From Lysobacter defluvii IMMIB APB-9 = DSM 18482 (GTDB lineage Bacteria; Pseudomonadota; Gammaproteobacteria; Xanthomonadales; Xanthomonadaceae): DNA of 64,000 bases. Shown here piece after piece: positions 8,635 through 15,450 of the stretch. Location: NCBI RefSeq assembly GCF_000423325.1, contig NZ_AUHT01000007.1, forward strand, positions 1 to 64,000. Direction: 5' to 3'. Every line of letters starts with the position of its first letter. Position 1 is the stretch's first letter. Made by a program: the position numbers and the translations under genes. The notes under the pieces are model-generated. The model was not told where the DNA came from. It made no database searches and worked only from the letters and a program-made list of their open reading frames with translations.

Positions 8635-9060
8635 ATGTCCGATCCTGTTCAACTTGCCACGGCCCGTGAACTGGCTGCGGCCGGCAGCGTCCGCGACACC
8701 CTGCTCGTCGGGCAGCGCGGTGGCTATGCTGTGCGGTTCAAGATCGGTGCGGGCGAACGCACCTTGGTCACCAAGAGCGGTTCGCCGCGTCTGTTCACCG
8801 GCATCGATGCGGCTGCGCGTGTGTTGGGTGGTCTCGGGATCGCCCGCTACCGGGTAGATTCCAGCGGTCTGGCTGAAGAGGACCTGCCTCGCAGGCGCCG
8901 GCCCGATCGCGCTGTCGCGCTCAAGCGGACACACGAGAATGCGGCGTATCTGGAATTCCTGCAGCAGCGGGCCGAGGCAGGGCGCCGCGACACGGTGCGC
9001 TACACCGACGAGCAGGTGAATGAGCGAATGCGGACGCTGCGCACCGGGCGCAGGGCCTGA
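8635..9060 (+). CDS. Putative antitoxin of a RelE/ParE pair
   Basis: 141-residue protein of unrecognised family. The N-terminal half (about 1-85) looks like mixed alpha/beta sequence (GGYAVRFKIGAGERTLVT, FTGIDAAARVLGGLGIARY). The C-terminal half is basic and helical, with RRRRPDRAVALKRTHEN and DEQVNERMRTLRTGRRA. The start ATG 8635 follows a GGAG site. Its stop shares one base with the start of the toxin-like gene (TGATG), so the two are coupled. Antitoxin identity is inferred only from position before a RelE/ParE-like gene; no ribbon-helix-helix or helix-turn-helix motif is clear. Confidence 0.6.
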   Translation: MSDPVQLATARELAAAGSVRDTLLVGQRGGYAVRFKIGAGERTLVTKSGSPRLFTGIDAAARVLGGLGIARYRVDSSGLAEEDLPRRRRPDRAVALKRTHENAAYLEFLQQRAEAGRRDTVRYTDEQVNERMRTLRTGRRA

Positions 9061-9338
9061 TGGCCGTCGCGTGGTCGAAGCGTGCAGCCGACGAGCGCGA
9101 GCGCCTCTTCCTTGAGCTCGGGACGAAGAATCCCCAGGCAGCGGACAGACAGGATGATGCGCTCAGTCGGCTGGTGAGCTCGCTGGATGGCGTTGCCACG
9201 TATCAGCAGCTGCCGGATGGTACCTATTACGTGCCGGTGCAAAGGTATCCCATCGTGGTCCTGTATGACCGCGATCCCGCCACAGGTGATGTGCTTGTGC
9301 TCGACGTGGCGCCGGCGCGGTCGAACTGGAAACCGTAG
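9060..9338 (+). CDS. RelE/ParE-family toxin-like protein
   Basis: 92-residue protein with the small-toxin pattern: an N-terminal helix (AVAWSKRAADERERLFLELG), a middle helix with SSLDGVATYQQLPDGTYYVPVQ, then strands RYPIVVLYDRDPATGDVLVLDVAPA that resemble the ParE/RelE core ending in an Arg-Tyr-arm strand. Established role of the family: mRNA cleavage (RelE) or gyrase poisoning (ParE). It overlaps the preceding gene by one base, the usual arrangement of type II modules. Which activity it has cannot be decided here. Confidence 0.7.
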   Translation: MAVAWSKRAADERERLFLELGTKNPQAADRQDDALSRLVSSLDGVATYQQLPDGTYYVPVQRYPIVVLYDRDPATGDVLVLDVAPARSNWKP

Positions 9339-9440
9339 CGGGCGGGGTATGGGCGTCCAGGGGAGGCGGAGGTGCAAACGGGCGGTGACACCCCCCTGAC
9401 GAGGAAAGGGACCGCCACCGCCCGCATGCGGTACGCGTGA

Positions 9441-9659
9441 TCAGTGCGTTCGGGCGTCGTACATTCGCTGCAGCTGGTCCTTGGCGGCCAGCTTTTCACG
9501 CTTCCACTGCGTGACGGTGTCCGGGTCCATCGGCAGGACCCCCAGTTCGGCATCTGCGACCTTCTTGTCCAGTTTCTTGTGCTGCTGGTAGAGCTGCCGG
9601 AACTCGCGGTCCGAGTTCATCAACGACTCGACGTCCTGCTGCGACTGGTCTTCGAACAT
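9441..9659 (-). CDS. YdcH/DUF465-family small helical protein
   Basis: 72-residue acidic/basic helical protein (FRQLYQQHKKLDKKVADAELG, WKREKLAAKDQLQRMYDART), the hallmark of the DUF465/YdcH family, whose function is poorly known. I use the ATG at 9659, preceded by a perfect AGGAGG nine bases upstream. A longer frame to 9869 exists but its extra residues are low-complexity and it skips this ribosome site. The gene is monocistronic. Confidence 0.8.
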   Translation of the reverse strand: MFEDQSQQDVESLMNSDREFRQLYQQHKKLDKKVADAELGVLPMDPDTVTQWKREKLAAKDQLQRMYDARTH

Positions 9660-9970
9660 GATGCGAGGCCTCCTGTGTGACAGAAACACGACGCCCCGGC
9701 CAAGGCCAGGGCGTGCGGGGTGGGTCACGGGTCGGGCGGCGGCGGCGATGGGCTCGCCATCACGGCGGCAGTCGCTGTCGAAGCGGACTGCGGTGTGCCC
9801 ATGGGGCGGGATGGTGGAGTCGATCGCTCGCGTCATCGGCCTGGCCCTCCAGGCGGGCGGAATGCGCACCTGGATGATTGACCCTACTCCTGGGGTCGGG
9901 GGGCGGCAAGGGGCCGGGGCGGAGTCAGGGTTGTGAGGGGTCGGGCGGGGTTCAGAAGCGCCACGCGCGT
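9660..9970. other. Non-coding interval with no recognised feature
   Basis: About 310 bases between the YdcH-like gene and the repeat at 9971. The minus strand is open in the YdcH frame for 70 codons, but composition and the strong AGGAGG site at the YdcH start argue it is not translated. No tRNA, terminator or OmpA-domain remnant was found here. Confidence 0.5.
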
Positions 9971-10104
9971 CCCTTCTCCCGCTTGCGGGAGAAGGTGCCC
10001 GGAGGGCGGATGAGGGCTGCTTTTGCTTGTTCCTTGAAAGGCAAAAGCAGAAGCAAGAGCAAGAGCTGCCCTCACCCCAACCCTCTCCCGCAAGCGGGAG
10101 AGGG
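9971..10104. repeat. Two-part REP-like element, copy 1
   Basis: Two different palindromic units face each other. Unit B (9971-10016) contains CTTCTCCCGC/GCGGGAGAAG and continues through GGCGGATGAGGG. Unit A (10069-10104) is CCCTCACCCCAA plus CCCTCTCCCGC/GCGGGAGAGGG. The spacer carries GCTTTTGC and GCAAAAGC as an inverted repeat. The same A+B pair occurs at 37487-37621 and inside pdhC at 49126-49228. It lies 26 nt after the stop of the coiled-coil gene. Confidence 0.8.
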
Positions 10105-10129
10105 GGTAAGAGCGGGGGGGAGAGGGGGT

Positions 10130-10714
10130 CTAGTCGTCGGATTCGCGGAGCAGCTCTTCTTCCAGCCGCTTCAGCTCCGCCTCCCGGCGCCGTGCCTCGC
10201 GCAGCTTCGCCGCCTGGGCATCGGCCACCCCCTCCAGCGCCCGCTCGACGTCCGCCATCGTCTCGGCGTCCGTCATGGTCTGCGCCCGCAGCCTCGCGGC
10301 TTCCTCGGCCTGGATCTGGGCTTGGATGCGCAGGCGTTCGGCTTCGGCGCGGGCGGCGGCGGCGTCGCGGCGGCTGGCTTCCACGATCAGTTCGCTGCGT
10401 TCACGGTCAAGGCGGTCGGCTTCGCGCTGCAGGGCCTCGGTGCGGGCGGCGACCTGGGCGATCTGGACGCGGCGTTCGGCGACGTAGCGGGCGCCTTCGA
10501 AGTTGCTCGAGCGCGCCTGGGAGGCGGTGTCGATGGCGTGGCGGGCCTGCAGGCGCTCGTAGGCGGCCAGACTGCCCAGTTCGGCGTCGGACTCCAGCTG
10601 GACCAGGTCGGCTCGCAGGGTGGCCAGGGCGGCGTCGCGGTCCTGGGCGTGGGCCGGGGCGGCGACGGCGAACGCCAGGACGGCGGCGGCCAGGAGGGTG
10701 CGGGCGGTGCTCAT
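10130..10714 (-). CDS. Exported coiled-coil protein, possibly lacking an OmpA domain
   Basis: 194 residues: a cleavable signal peptide (residues about 1-23, ending AHAQ), then an almost wholly helical, Ala/Glu/Arg-rich region (ERRVQIAQVAARTEALQREA onward) to the end at RRREAELKRLEEELLRESDD. In relatives, the partner of a DUF4398 lipoprotein commonly has a C-terminal OmpA-like peptidoglycan-binding domain after such a coil. None is present here, and a REP-like element sits 26 nt downstream. Its ATG overlaps the DUF4398 gene stop (ATGA) and has GGAGGACCGCCG in front. Confidence 0.7.
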   Translation of the reverse strand: MSTARTLLAAAVLAFAVAAPAHAQDRDAALATLRADLVQLESDAELGSLAAYERLQARHAIDTASQARSSNFEGARYVAERRVQIAQVAARTEALQREADRLDRERSELIVEASRRDAAAARAEAERLRIQAQIQAEEAARLRAQTMTDAETMADVERALEGVADAQAAKLREARRREAELKRLEEELLRESDD

Positions 10715-11091
10715 CGGCGGTCCTCCAGCTGCAGCTCGCGGCGCAGGCGTTGGACCTCGGCGCGGCGCTGGGCGACCTGCGCGGTGGCCAGGGCCTCCAG
10801 GCTCAGGGCGCGGGCCAGGTCGGCGTCGGCGGCGGCGGCGAGGGCGTAGGCACGGGCGTTGTCGTTGTCGCCCTGGGCCATGGCGGACTGGGCGCGGGAA
10901 AGGGCTTGCCGGGCCAGTTCGATCTGCTCGCGGGCGTACTGGTCGGCATCGGCGCCGGTGGCGCGCACGACGGCCTGCTGGGCGGTGTTGAGCTCGCTGG
11001 TCGGCGGCGGGACGGTCGCGCAGGACGCGAGCACGCAAGCGAGAACTGTGCCCGCCAGCAGGCGGCCGAGATGTGAGAAGCTGGGCGTCAT
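10711..11091 (-). CDS. DUF4398-family lipoprotein
   Basis: 126-residue predicted outer-membrane or periplasmic lipoprotein. The lipobox is LASC, with Cys24 as lipidation site after a hydrophobic signal. The mature part is helical: ELNTAQQAVVRATGADADQY and repeated Ala-rich helices, matching the DUF4398 pattern. An in-frame ATG six codons upstream (11109) is an alternative start; both give a valid signal peptide. It forms a two-gene unit with the downstream coiled-coil gene through an ATGA overlap. Function is unknown. Confidence 0.75.
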   Translation of the reverse strand: MTPSFSHLGRLLAGTVLACVLASCATVPPPTSELNTAQQAVVRATGADADQYAREQIELARQALSRAQSAMAQGDNDNARAYALAAAADADLARALSLEALATAQVAQRRAEVQRLRRELQLEDRR

Positions 11092-11205
11092 TGGGGAGCC
11101 GGCTCGCATGTAGTGTTGCCGGCATTCTGGGCAAGGCACCGCCGTACCGCAACGCCGCGGCGCCGCCCGCCCTTTGTCCGAATACTGATTACCGGGGGCG
11201 AATCG

Positions 11206-12312
11206 ATGGACATCGGCTACTTCCTGAAGCTGATGGTGGAAAAGAACGCGTCGGACATGTTCCTGACCACCGGCGCGCCTGTGTACATCAAGATCGAAGG
11301 CCGCCTGCACCCGCTGGGCAACACCGGCCTGCCCCCTGGCATGGTCAAGAAGATCGCCTACTCGCTGATGGACGAGGGCCAGGTGCCGATCTTCGAGCGC
11401 GAGCTGGAGCTCAACACCGCCTATGCCCTGCCGGACACCGGCCGCTTCCGCATCAACGTGTTCAAGCAGCGCGGCGAGGTGGCCATGGTCATCCGCGCCA
11501 TCCGCAGCGTGATCCCGTCGATCGAGGAGCTGCAGCTGCCGCAGGTGCTCAAGGACATCATCATGGCCCCGCGCGGGCTGGTGCTGATCGTGGGTTCGAC
11601 CGGCTCGGGCAAGTCGACCACGCTGGCGTCGATGATCGACCACCGCAACGCCAACGTGGCCGGCCACATCCTCACCATCGAGGACCCGATCGAGTACCTG
11701 CACCGGCACCGCCGCTCCATCGTCAACCAGCGCGAGGTCGGGCTGGACACGCACGCCTTCCACAACGCGCTCAAGAACGCGATGCGCGAGGCGCCCGACG
11801 TCATCCTGATCGGCGAGATCCTCGACCAGACCACGATGGAAGCCGCGATCAGCTTCGCCGAGACCGGCCACCTGTGCCTGGCGACGCTGCACTCCAACAA
11901 CGCCGACCAGACCATCGAGCGCATCCTCAACTTCTTCCCCGAGGCCGCCCACCGCAACGTGCTGATGAACCTGGCGCTGAACCTGCGCGCGGTCGTCAGC
12001 CAGCGCCTGGTGGTCGGCACCGACGGCCGCCGCGTCCCCGCCACCGAGGTGCTGATCAACACCCCGCACATCCGCGACCTGATGCGCCGCGGCCAGGTGC
12101 ACGAGATCAAGCACGCCATGGAGGAGTCGCTGGAGGAAGGCATGGAGAGCTTCGACCAGTGCCTGTTCCGGCTGGCGAAGGAAGGCAAGATCGACCAGGA
12201 CGAGGCGCTGCGCGCGGCGGATTCACGCGATGGGCTGGCGTTGAAGTTCCGGCTGTCCGAGGGCGCCGGGGCGGAGCACGATCCGTATGGGGATGTGTTC
12301 AGTCCGCAGTAG
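11206..12312 (+). CDS. pilU: Type IV pilus retraction ATPase accessory protein PilU
   Basis: Hexameric secretion ATPase of the GspE/PilT family, 368 residues, supporting pilus retraction and twitching at the inner membrane. Walker A GSTGSGKST is at residues 130-138, followed by ILTIEDPIEYLH (Asp box), LIGEILDQTTMEAA (Walker B region) and GHLCLATLHSNNAD (His box). The GEILD variant (PilT proper has GEMRD) and C-terminal tail support PilU rather than PilT. In many genomes pilT lies directly upstream; here the neighbour is the divergent DUF4398 lipoprotein, so pilT is elsewhere. The ATG at 11206 was chosen by alignment with the family start. Confidence 0.93.
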   Translation: MDIGYFLKLMVEKNASDMFLTTGAPVYIKIEGRLHPLGNTGLPPGMVKKIAYSLMDEGQVPIFERELELNTAYALPDTGRFRINVFKQRGEVAMVIRAIRSVIPSIEELQLPQVLKDIIMAPRGLVLIVGSTGSGKSTTLASMIDHRNANVAGHILTIEDPIEYLHRHRRSIVNQREVGLDTHAFHNALKNAMREAPDVILIGEILDQTTMEAAISFAETGHLCLATLHSNNADQTIERILNFFPEAAHRNVLMNLALNLRAVVSQRLVVGTDGRRVPATEVLINTPHIRDLMRRGQVHEIKHAMEESLEEGMESFDQCLFRLAKEGKIDQDEALRAADSRDGLALKFRLSEGAGAEHDPYGDVFSPQ

Positions 12313-12365
12313 TGCCGGGAGACGCGGTGGGGGTCGTGTGGTTCCCGCTAGGAGGGATTGAAAGC

Positions 12366-12393
12366 GGGAACGGGGAACGGGGAACAGGGAACG
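12366..12393. repeat. Four-copy tandem repeat of a GGGAACG heptamer
   Basis: Four head-to-tail 7-nt units, GGGAACG x2, GGGAACA, GGGAACG, immediately downstream of the maiA stop and 53 nt after pilU. It lies between convergent genes and is not in a coding frame. Confidence 0.75.
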
Positions 12394-12399
12394 AAAGGT

Positions 12400-13062
12400 C
12401 TACGGGCGCGGTGCGTCCGGCTGGTTTTCTGGGCGTGCGGCGTCGAAGGCGGGGTGTGCGAGGCAGGCGGCTTCTACCCGGCTGATGGTCGGGTACGCCG
12501 ACATGTCGACGCCGAAGCGGCGGGCGTTGTAGACCTGCGGGATGAGGCAGCAGTCGGCGATGCCGGGGGTGTCGCCTACGCAGTAGTCGCCGGTGCCGGG
12601 GTGGTCGGCGAGCATTTCCTCCAGCGCGGCGAAGCCCTGCCCGATCCAGTGCCGCACCCAGTCCTCGCGCTCGGGCTGTGGGACGTTCCAGGTGTGCTCG
12701 AAGAACTGCAGCACCCGCAGGTTGTTGAGCGGGTGGATCTCGCAGGCAACGGTCTGGGCCAGTGCGCGGGCCCGGGCACGCTCCCGGCTGCCGCTGGGCA
12801 GCAGCGGGTGCCGGGGCCAGGTTTCGTCCAGGTACTCCAGGATCGCCAGCGACTGGCGCAGTACGCGCTCCCCATGCTGCAGCACCGGGACCAGTTCCTG
12901 CGGGTTGAGCGCGTGGTACTCGTCGCTGTGCTGCTCGCCGCCGTCGCGGACCAGGTGCACGGGCACGGTCCGGTACTCCAGGCCCTTGAGGTTGAGCCCG
13001 ATGCGCACGCGATAGGCCGCGCTGGAGCGCCAGTAGGAGTGGAGCTGGAGCTGGTCGGCCAT
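12400..13062 (-). CDS. maiA: Maleylacetoacetate isomerase (zeta-class GST)
   Basis: Glutathione-dependent cis-trans isomerisation of maleylacetoacetate to fumarylacetoacetate in tyrosine breakdown. 220 residues; the active-site motif SYWRSSAAYRVRIGLNLKG at residues 8-26 with the catalytic SSxxxR is diagnostic. The thioredoxin-like half includes NPQELVPVLQHG, and the helical half DWVRHWIGQGFAALEEML. Start ATG 13062 has AGGAAAGGACC upstream. It follows the fumarylacetoacetase-family gene on the same strand with a repeat-filled 145-nt gap, matching consecutive pathway steps. Confidence 0.93.
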   Translation of the reverse strand: MADQLQLHSYWRSSAAYRVRIGLNLKGLEYRTVPVHLVRDGGEQHSDEYHALNPQELVPVLQHGERVLRQSLAILEYLDETWPRHPLLPSGSRERARARALAQTVACEIHPLNNLRVLQFFEHTWNVPQPEREDWVRHWIGQGFAALEEMLADHPGTGDYCVGDTPGIADCCLIPQVYNARRFGVDMSAYPTISRVEAACLAHPAFDAARPENQPDAPRP

Positions 13063-13120
13063 GGTGGTCCTTTCCTGGATCATCTGCTTCGTCCGTTATA
13101 TACGCGCGCCGCACGCCGAA

Positions 13121-13206
13121 CGTCATCCCCGCGTACGCGGGGATCCAGGGGCGGCTTTTGGTGGCGCCGACGTCCTTGGGTTCCCGCTTTCGCGGGAACG
13201 ATGGGG
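13121..13206. repeat. Pair of GTCATCCCCGCG-type intergenic palindromes
   Basis: Unit 1 (13121-13149) is CGTCATCCCCGCG followed by CGCGGGGATCC. Unit 2 (13171-13206) has GGGTTCCCGC/GCGGGAACGATGG, the complementary style end. Related units are at 14260-14286, 18179-18214, 19900-19953 and 22612-22676. All lie between genes. Confidence 0.8.
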
Positions 13207-13207
13207 C

Positions 13208-14188
13208 CTAGGCCTTCGCGATCTTCTGCTCGATCGCGCCGAAGATGCTGTTGCCCTCGCGGTCCAGCATCTCGATGCGCACGGTGTCGCCGAAGCTCAT
13301 GAACGGCGTCGACGGCTTGCCATCGCGCAGCGCCTCGACCGTCCGCAGCTCGGCGAAGCACGAGGCACCCAGGCTGGTGTCCTCGTTGGCGATGGTCCCG
13401 GAACCAACGATGGTGCCGGCCGACAGCGGCCGCGTGCGGGCGGCGTGCGCGACCAGCTGGGCGAAGTTGAACTGCATGTCCACGCCCGCCTCCGGCGCGC
13501 CGAACCACTTGCCGTTGACGTGGGTGAGCATCGGCAGGTGCAACTTGGTGTCGCGCCAGTCGTCGCCCAGCTCGTCCGGGGTGACGAACACCGGGCTGAG
13601 GGCCGAACGCGGCTTGGACTGCAGGAACCCGAAGCCCTTGGCCAGCTCGCCCGGGATCAGGTTGCGCAGGCTGACGTCGTTGACCAGCCCGACCAGCTTG
13701 ATGTGGCCAGCGGTCTGCTCCGGGGAGGTGCCCAGCGGCACGTCATCCGTAACGACGACGAGTTCGGCCTCCAAGTCGATGCCATGCTCCTCGCTCGGCA
13801 GGAGCACCGGGTCACGCGGGCCGTGGAAGCCGGCGCTGGTCGCCTGGTACATCAGCGGATCGGTGTAGAAGCTCTCCGGCACCTCCGCCCCGCGCGCCCG
13901 GCGCACGCGCTCCACGTGCGGCAGGTAGGCGCTGCCATCGAGGAACTCGTAGGCCCGCGGCAAGGGCGCGGCCAGCGCGGCGAAGTCGATGTCGAAGGCA
14001 CCCTCCGCTTTGCCCTCGTTGAGCGCGGTGGACAGCTGTTCGAGCTTCGGCGCCGTGGCCTCCCACTCCTCCAGCGCACGCTGCAGGGTGTCGGCGATGC
14101 CGGTGGCGCGCACGCCCCGCGACAGGTCGCGCGAGACCACGATCAGGGTGCCGTCGCGGCCGCCTTCCTTGAGGGAACCAAGCTTCAT
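13208..14188 (-). CDS. Fumarylacetoacetate hydrolase family protein
   Basis: 326-residue hydrolase, presumably cleaving fumarylacetoacetate to fumarate and acetoacetate, the last step of tyrosine breakdown. Metal-binding signatures are EHGIDLEAELVVVTDD (acidic ligands), VNDVSLRN and GSGTIANEDTSLGASCFAE. The length fits the shorter FAH-fold enzymes used by many proteobacteria rather than the 420-residue animal type. It is directly upstream of maiA. The ATG 14188 has TAGGAGGCATCG in front and a TACAAT box 50 nt upstream. Other FAH-fold reactions are possible, but maiA next door supports this one. Confidence 0.85.
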   Translation of the reverse strand: MKLGSLKEGGRDGTLIVVSRDLSRGVRATGIADTLQRALEEWEATAPKLEQLSTALNEGKAEGAFDIDFAALAAPLPRAYEFLDGSAYLPHVERVRRARGAEVPESFYTDPLMYQATSAGFHGPRDPVLLPSEEHGIDLEAELVVVTDDVPLGTSPEQTAGHIKLVGLVNDVSLRNLIPGELAKGFGFLQSKPRSALSPVFVTPDELGDDWRDTKLHLPMLTHVNGKWFGAPEAGVDMQFNFAQLVAHAARTRPLSAGTIVGSGTIANEDTSLGASCFAELRTVEALRDGKPSTPFMSFGDTVRIEMLDREGNSIFGAIEQKIAKA

Positions 14189-14237
14189 CGATGCCTCCTA
14201 CGTAAACGGGCGCGCCTGCCTGGGCGCAATCGTTTCA

Positions 14238-14243
14238 ATTGTA
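14238..14243 (-). promoter_or_regulatory. Candidate -10 box for the FAH/maiA genes
   Basis: TACAAT on the minus strand, 49 nt before the FAH-family start, with the AT-rich context GTTACAATTGAAACG. The -35 region is not clear. Confidence 0.45.
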
Positions 14244-14259
14244 ACGAGTGCTGAGTCGC

Positions 14260-14286
14260 CGTCATCCCCGCGCGCTCGGGGATGGC
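14260..14286. repeat. GTCATCCCCGCG-type palindrome, single unit
   Basis: One degenerate unit, CGTCATCCCCGCGCGCTCGG then GGATGGCG, between the tRNA-Gln terminator and the FAH promoter. Confidence 0.6.
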
Positions 14287-14291
14287 GCAAC

Positions 14292-14315
14292 AAAAAACCC
14301 GCCTTGCGGCGGGTT
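14292..14315 (-). terminator. Rho-independent terminator after tRNA-Gln
   Basis: On the minus strand, AACCCGCC-GCAA-GGCGGGTT forms an eight-pair GC-rich stem with a four-base loop, followed by TTTTTT-class U-run. It lies 12 nt beyond the tRNA 3' end. Confidence 0.85.
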
Positions 14316-14326
14316 CTTCGTGAAGA

Positions 14327-14401
14327 TGGCAGCCCCGGATGGATTCGAACCACCGAATGTCTGAGTCAGAGTCAGATGCCTTACCACTTGGCGACGGGGC
14401 T
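14327..14401 (-). tRNA. tRNA-Gln(CTG), CCA encoded
   Basis: 75-nt cloverleaf. The acceptor is AGCCCCG/CGGGGCT, the anticodon stem TCTGA/TCAGA, the anticodon loop CTCTGAC with anticodon CTG (reads CAG, Gln). The T-loop is GGTTCGAATCC and the 3' end GCCA is encoded. It lies downstream of rplM-rpsI on the same strand and has its own terminator. Confidence 0.97.
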
Positions 14402-14407
14402 GTGGGA

Positions 14408-14430
14408 GGCGGATTGTAAACCAATCCGCC
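14408..14430 (-). terminator. Hairpin between rpsI and tRNA-Gln
   Basis: GGCGGATTG/CAATCCGCC, a nine-pair stem with a five-base loop, 17 nt after the rpsI stop. There is no U-run, so it may be a processing or partial termination site before the tRNA. Confidence 0.5.
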
Positions 14431-14446
14431 CCGGGTGCAAAAGCCT

Positions 14447-14839
14447 TTAGCGCTTGGAGAACTGGGTCGCGCGGCGGGCCTTGTGGAGACCGACCTTCTT
14501 GCGCTCGACCTCGCGGGCGTCGCGGGTCATGAACCCGGCGCGGCGCAGGTCGGCCTTCAGGGTCTCGTCGTACTCGACCAGCGCGCGGGCGATGCCCAGG
14601 CGGATGGCGCCGGCCTGGCCGGTGGTGCCGCCGCCGCTGACGGTGACCTTGACGTCGAACTTGTCGGTCGTCTGGGTCAGCTCGAGCGGCTGGCGCACGA
14701 TCATGCGCGCGGTCTCGCGGCCGAAGAAGTCGTCGATCGGACGGTCGTTGATGACGATGTTGCCCTCGCCCTTGCGCAGGAACACGCGGGCGGTGGAGGA
14801 CTTGCGACGGCCGGTGCCGTAGTTCTGCTGGATTGCCAT
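14447..14839 (-). CDS. rpsI: 30S ribosomal protein S9
   Basis: 130 residues, full family length. [20 protein letters not shown] starts the protein and the conserved C-terminal tail ends in TQFSKR, which reaches the P-site tRNA. It follows rplM by 10 nt, the conserved rplM-rpsI operon. Confidence 0.98.
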   Translation of the reverse strand: MAIQQNYGTGRRKSSTARVFLRKGEGNIVINDRPIDDFFGRETARMIVRQPLELTQTTDKFDVKVTVSGGGTTGQAGAIRLGIARALVEYDETLKADLRRAGFMTRDAREVERKKVGLHKARRATQFSKR

Positions 14840-14849
14840 GATCGGGACC

Positions 14850-15278
14850 TTAGATGTCGAGCGGCTGCGGCTGCTGGGCGGTGTGCGGATGCTCGGGGCC
14901 TGCGTAGACCTTGAGCTTGCGGTACATCGCACGGCCGAGCGGGTTCTTCGGCAGCATGCCCTTGACCGCGATCTCGATGACGCGCTCCGGGTGGCGCTCC
15001 AGCGCCTGGGAGAGGGTCTCGGTCTTGAGGTTGCCGATGTAGCCGGTGAAGCGGTGGTACTTCTTGTCCGCCAGCTTGTTGCCGGTCACGGCGATCTTCT
15101 CGGCATTCACGACCACGATGTAGTCGCCGGTATCGACGTGGGGGGTGTACACGGGCTTGTGCTTGCCGCGCAGGCGGTGGGCGAGCTCGGCGGCGAGGCG
15201 GCCGAGGGTCTTGCCGGAGGCATCGACCACGTACCAGTCACGCTGGACGGTCTCGTTCTTGGCGGTGAAGGTCTTCAT
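14850..15278 (-). CDS. rplM: 50S ribosomal protein L13
   Basis: 142 residues, full length. Recognised by [47 protein letters not shown] and the C-terminal [21 protein letters not shown]. First gene of the rplM-rpsI operon with a 111-nt untranslated leader after a good promoter. L13 leaders can be autoregulatory in other bacteria; I see no specific structure that proves it here. Confidence 0.98.
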   Translation of the reverse strand: MKTFTAKNETVQRDWYVVDASGKTLGRLAAELAHRLRGKHKPVYTPHVDTGDYIVVVNAEKIAVTGNKLADKKYHRFTGYIGNLKTETLSQALERHPERVIEIAVKGMLPKNPLGRAMYRKLKVYAGPEHPHTAQQPQPLDI

Positions 15279-15389
15279 GACTGATAGGGGTACCTGGTCG
15301 GGCTGGTTCCGTCTGGTGCCGGGCCACGGGGGCCAGCGGCGGCGGAACTCCACCATCGCGTTGTGGAAAGGGCGGAACGAAAGACGCGA

Positions 15390-15418
15390 AGTGTAGCCGC
15401 CACGGGCAGCCACCGCAA
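15390..15418 (-). promoter_or_regulatory. rplM: Sigma-70 promoter of rplM-rpsI
   Basis: On the minus strand TTGCGG (15418-15413) and TACACT (15395-15390) are separated by exactly 17 nt. Upstream is GC-rich. This is the best-formed promoter in the window. Confidence 0.75.
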
Positions 15419-15438
15419 GTCGCGCGAGCCGGCCATGC

Positions 15439-15444
15439 TAGCAT
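15439..15444 (+). promoter_or_regulatory. Candidate -10 box of the GlcF-like gene, start-proximal
   Basis: TAGCAT ends six bases before the GTG start at 15451, so a transcript initiated here would be leaderless or nearly so. No -35 match was found. Confidence 0.35.
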
Positions 15445-15450
15445 CGCCAG

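Noticed and set aside
9660-9869. N-terminal extension of the YdcH-like protein
   Set aside because: The extra residues look like translated intergenic DNA and the AGGAGG site at the shorter start is strong.
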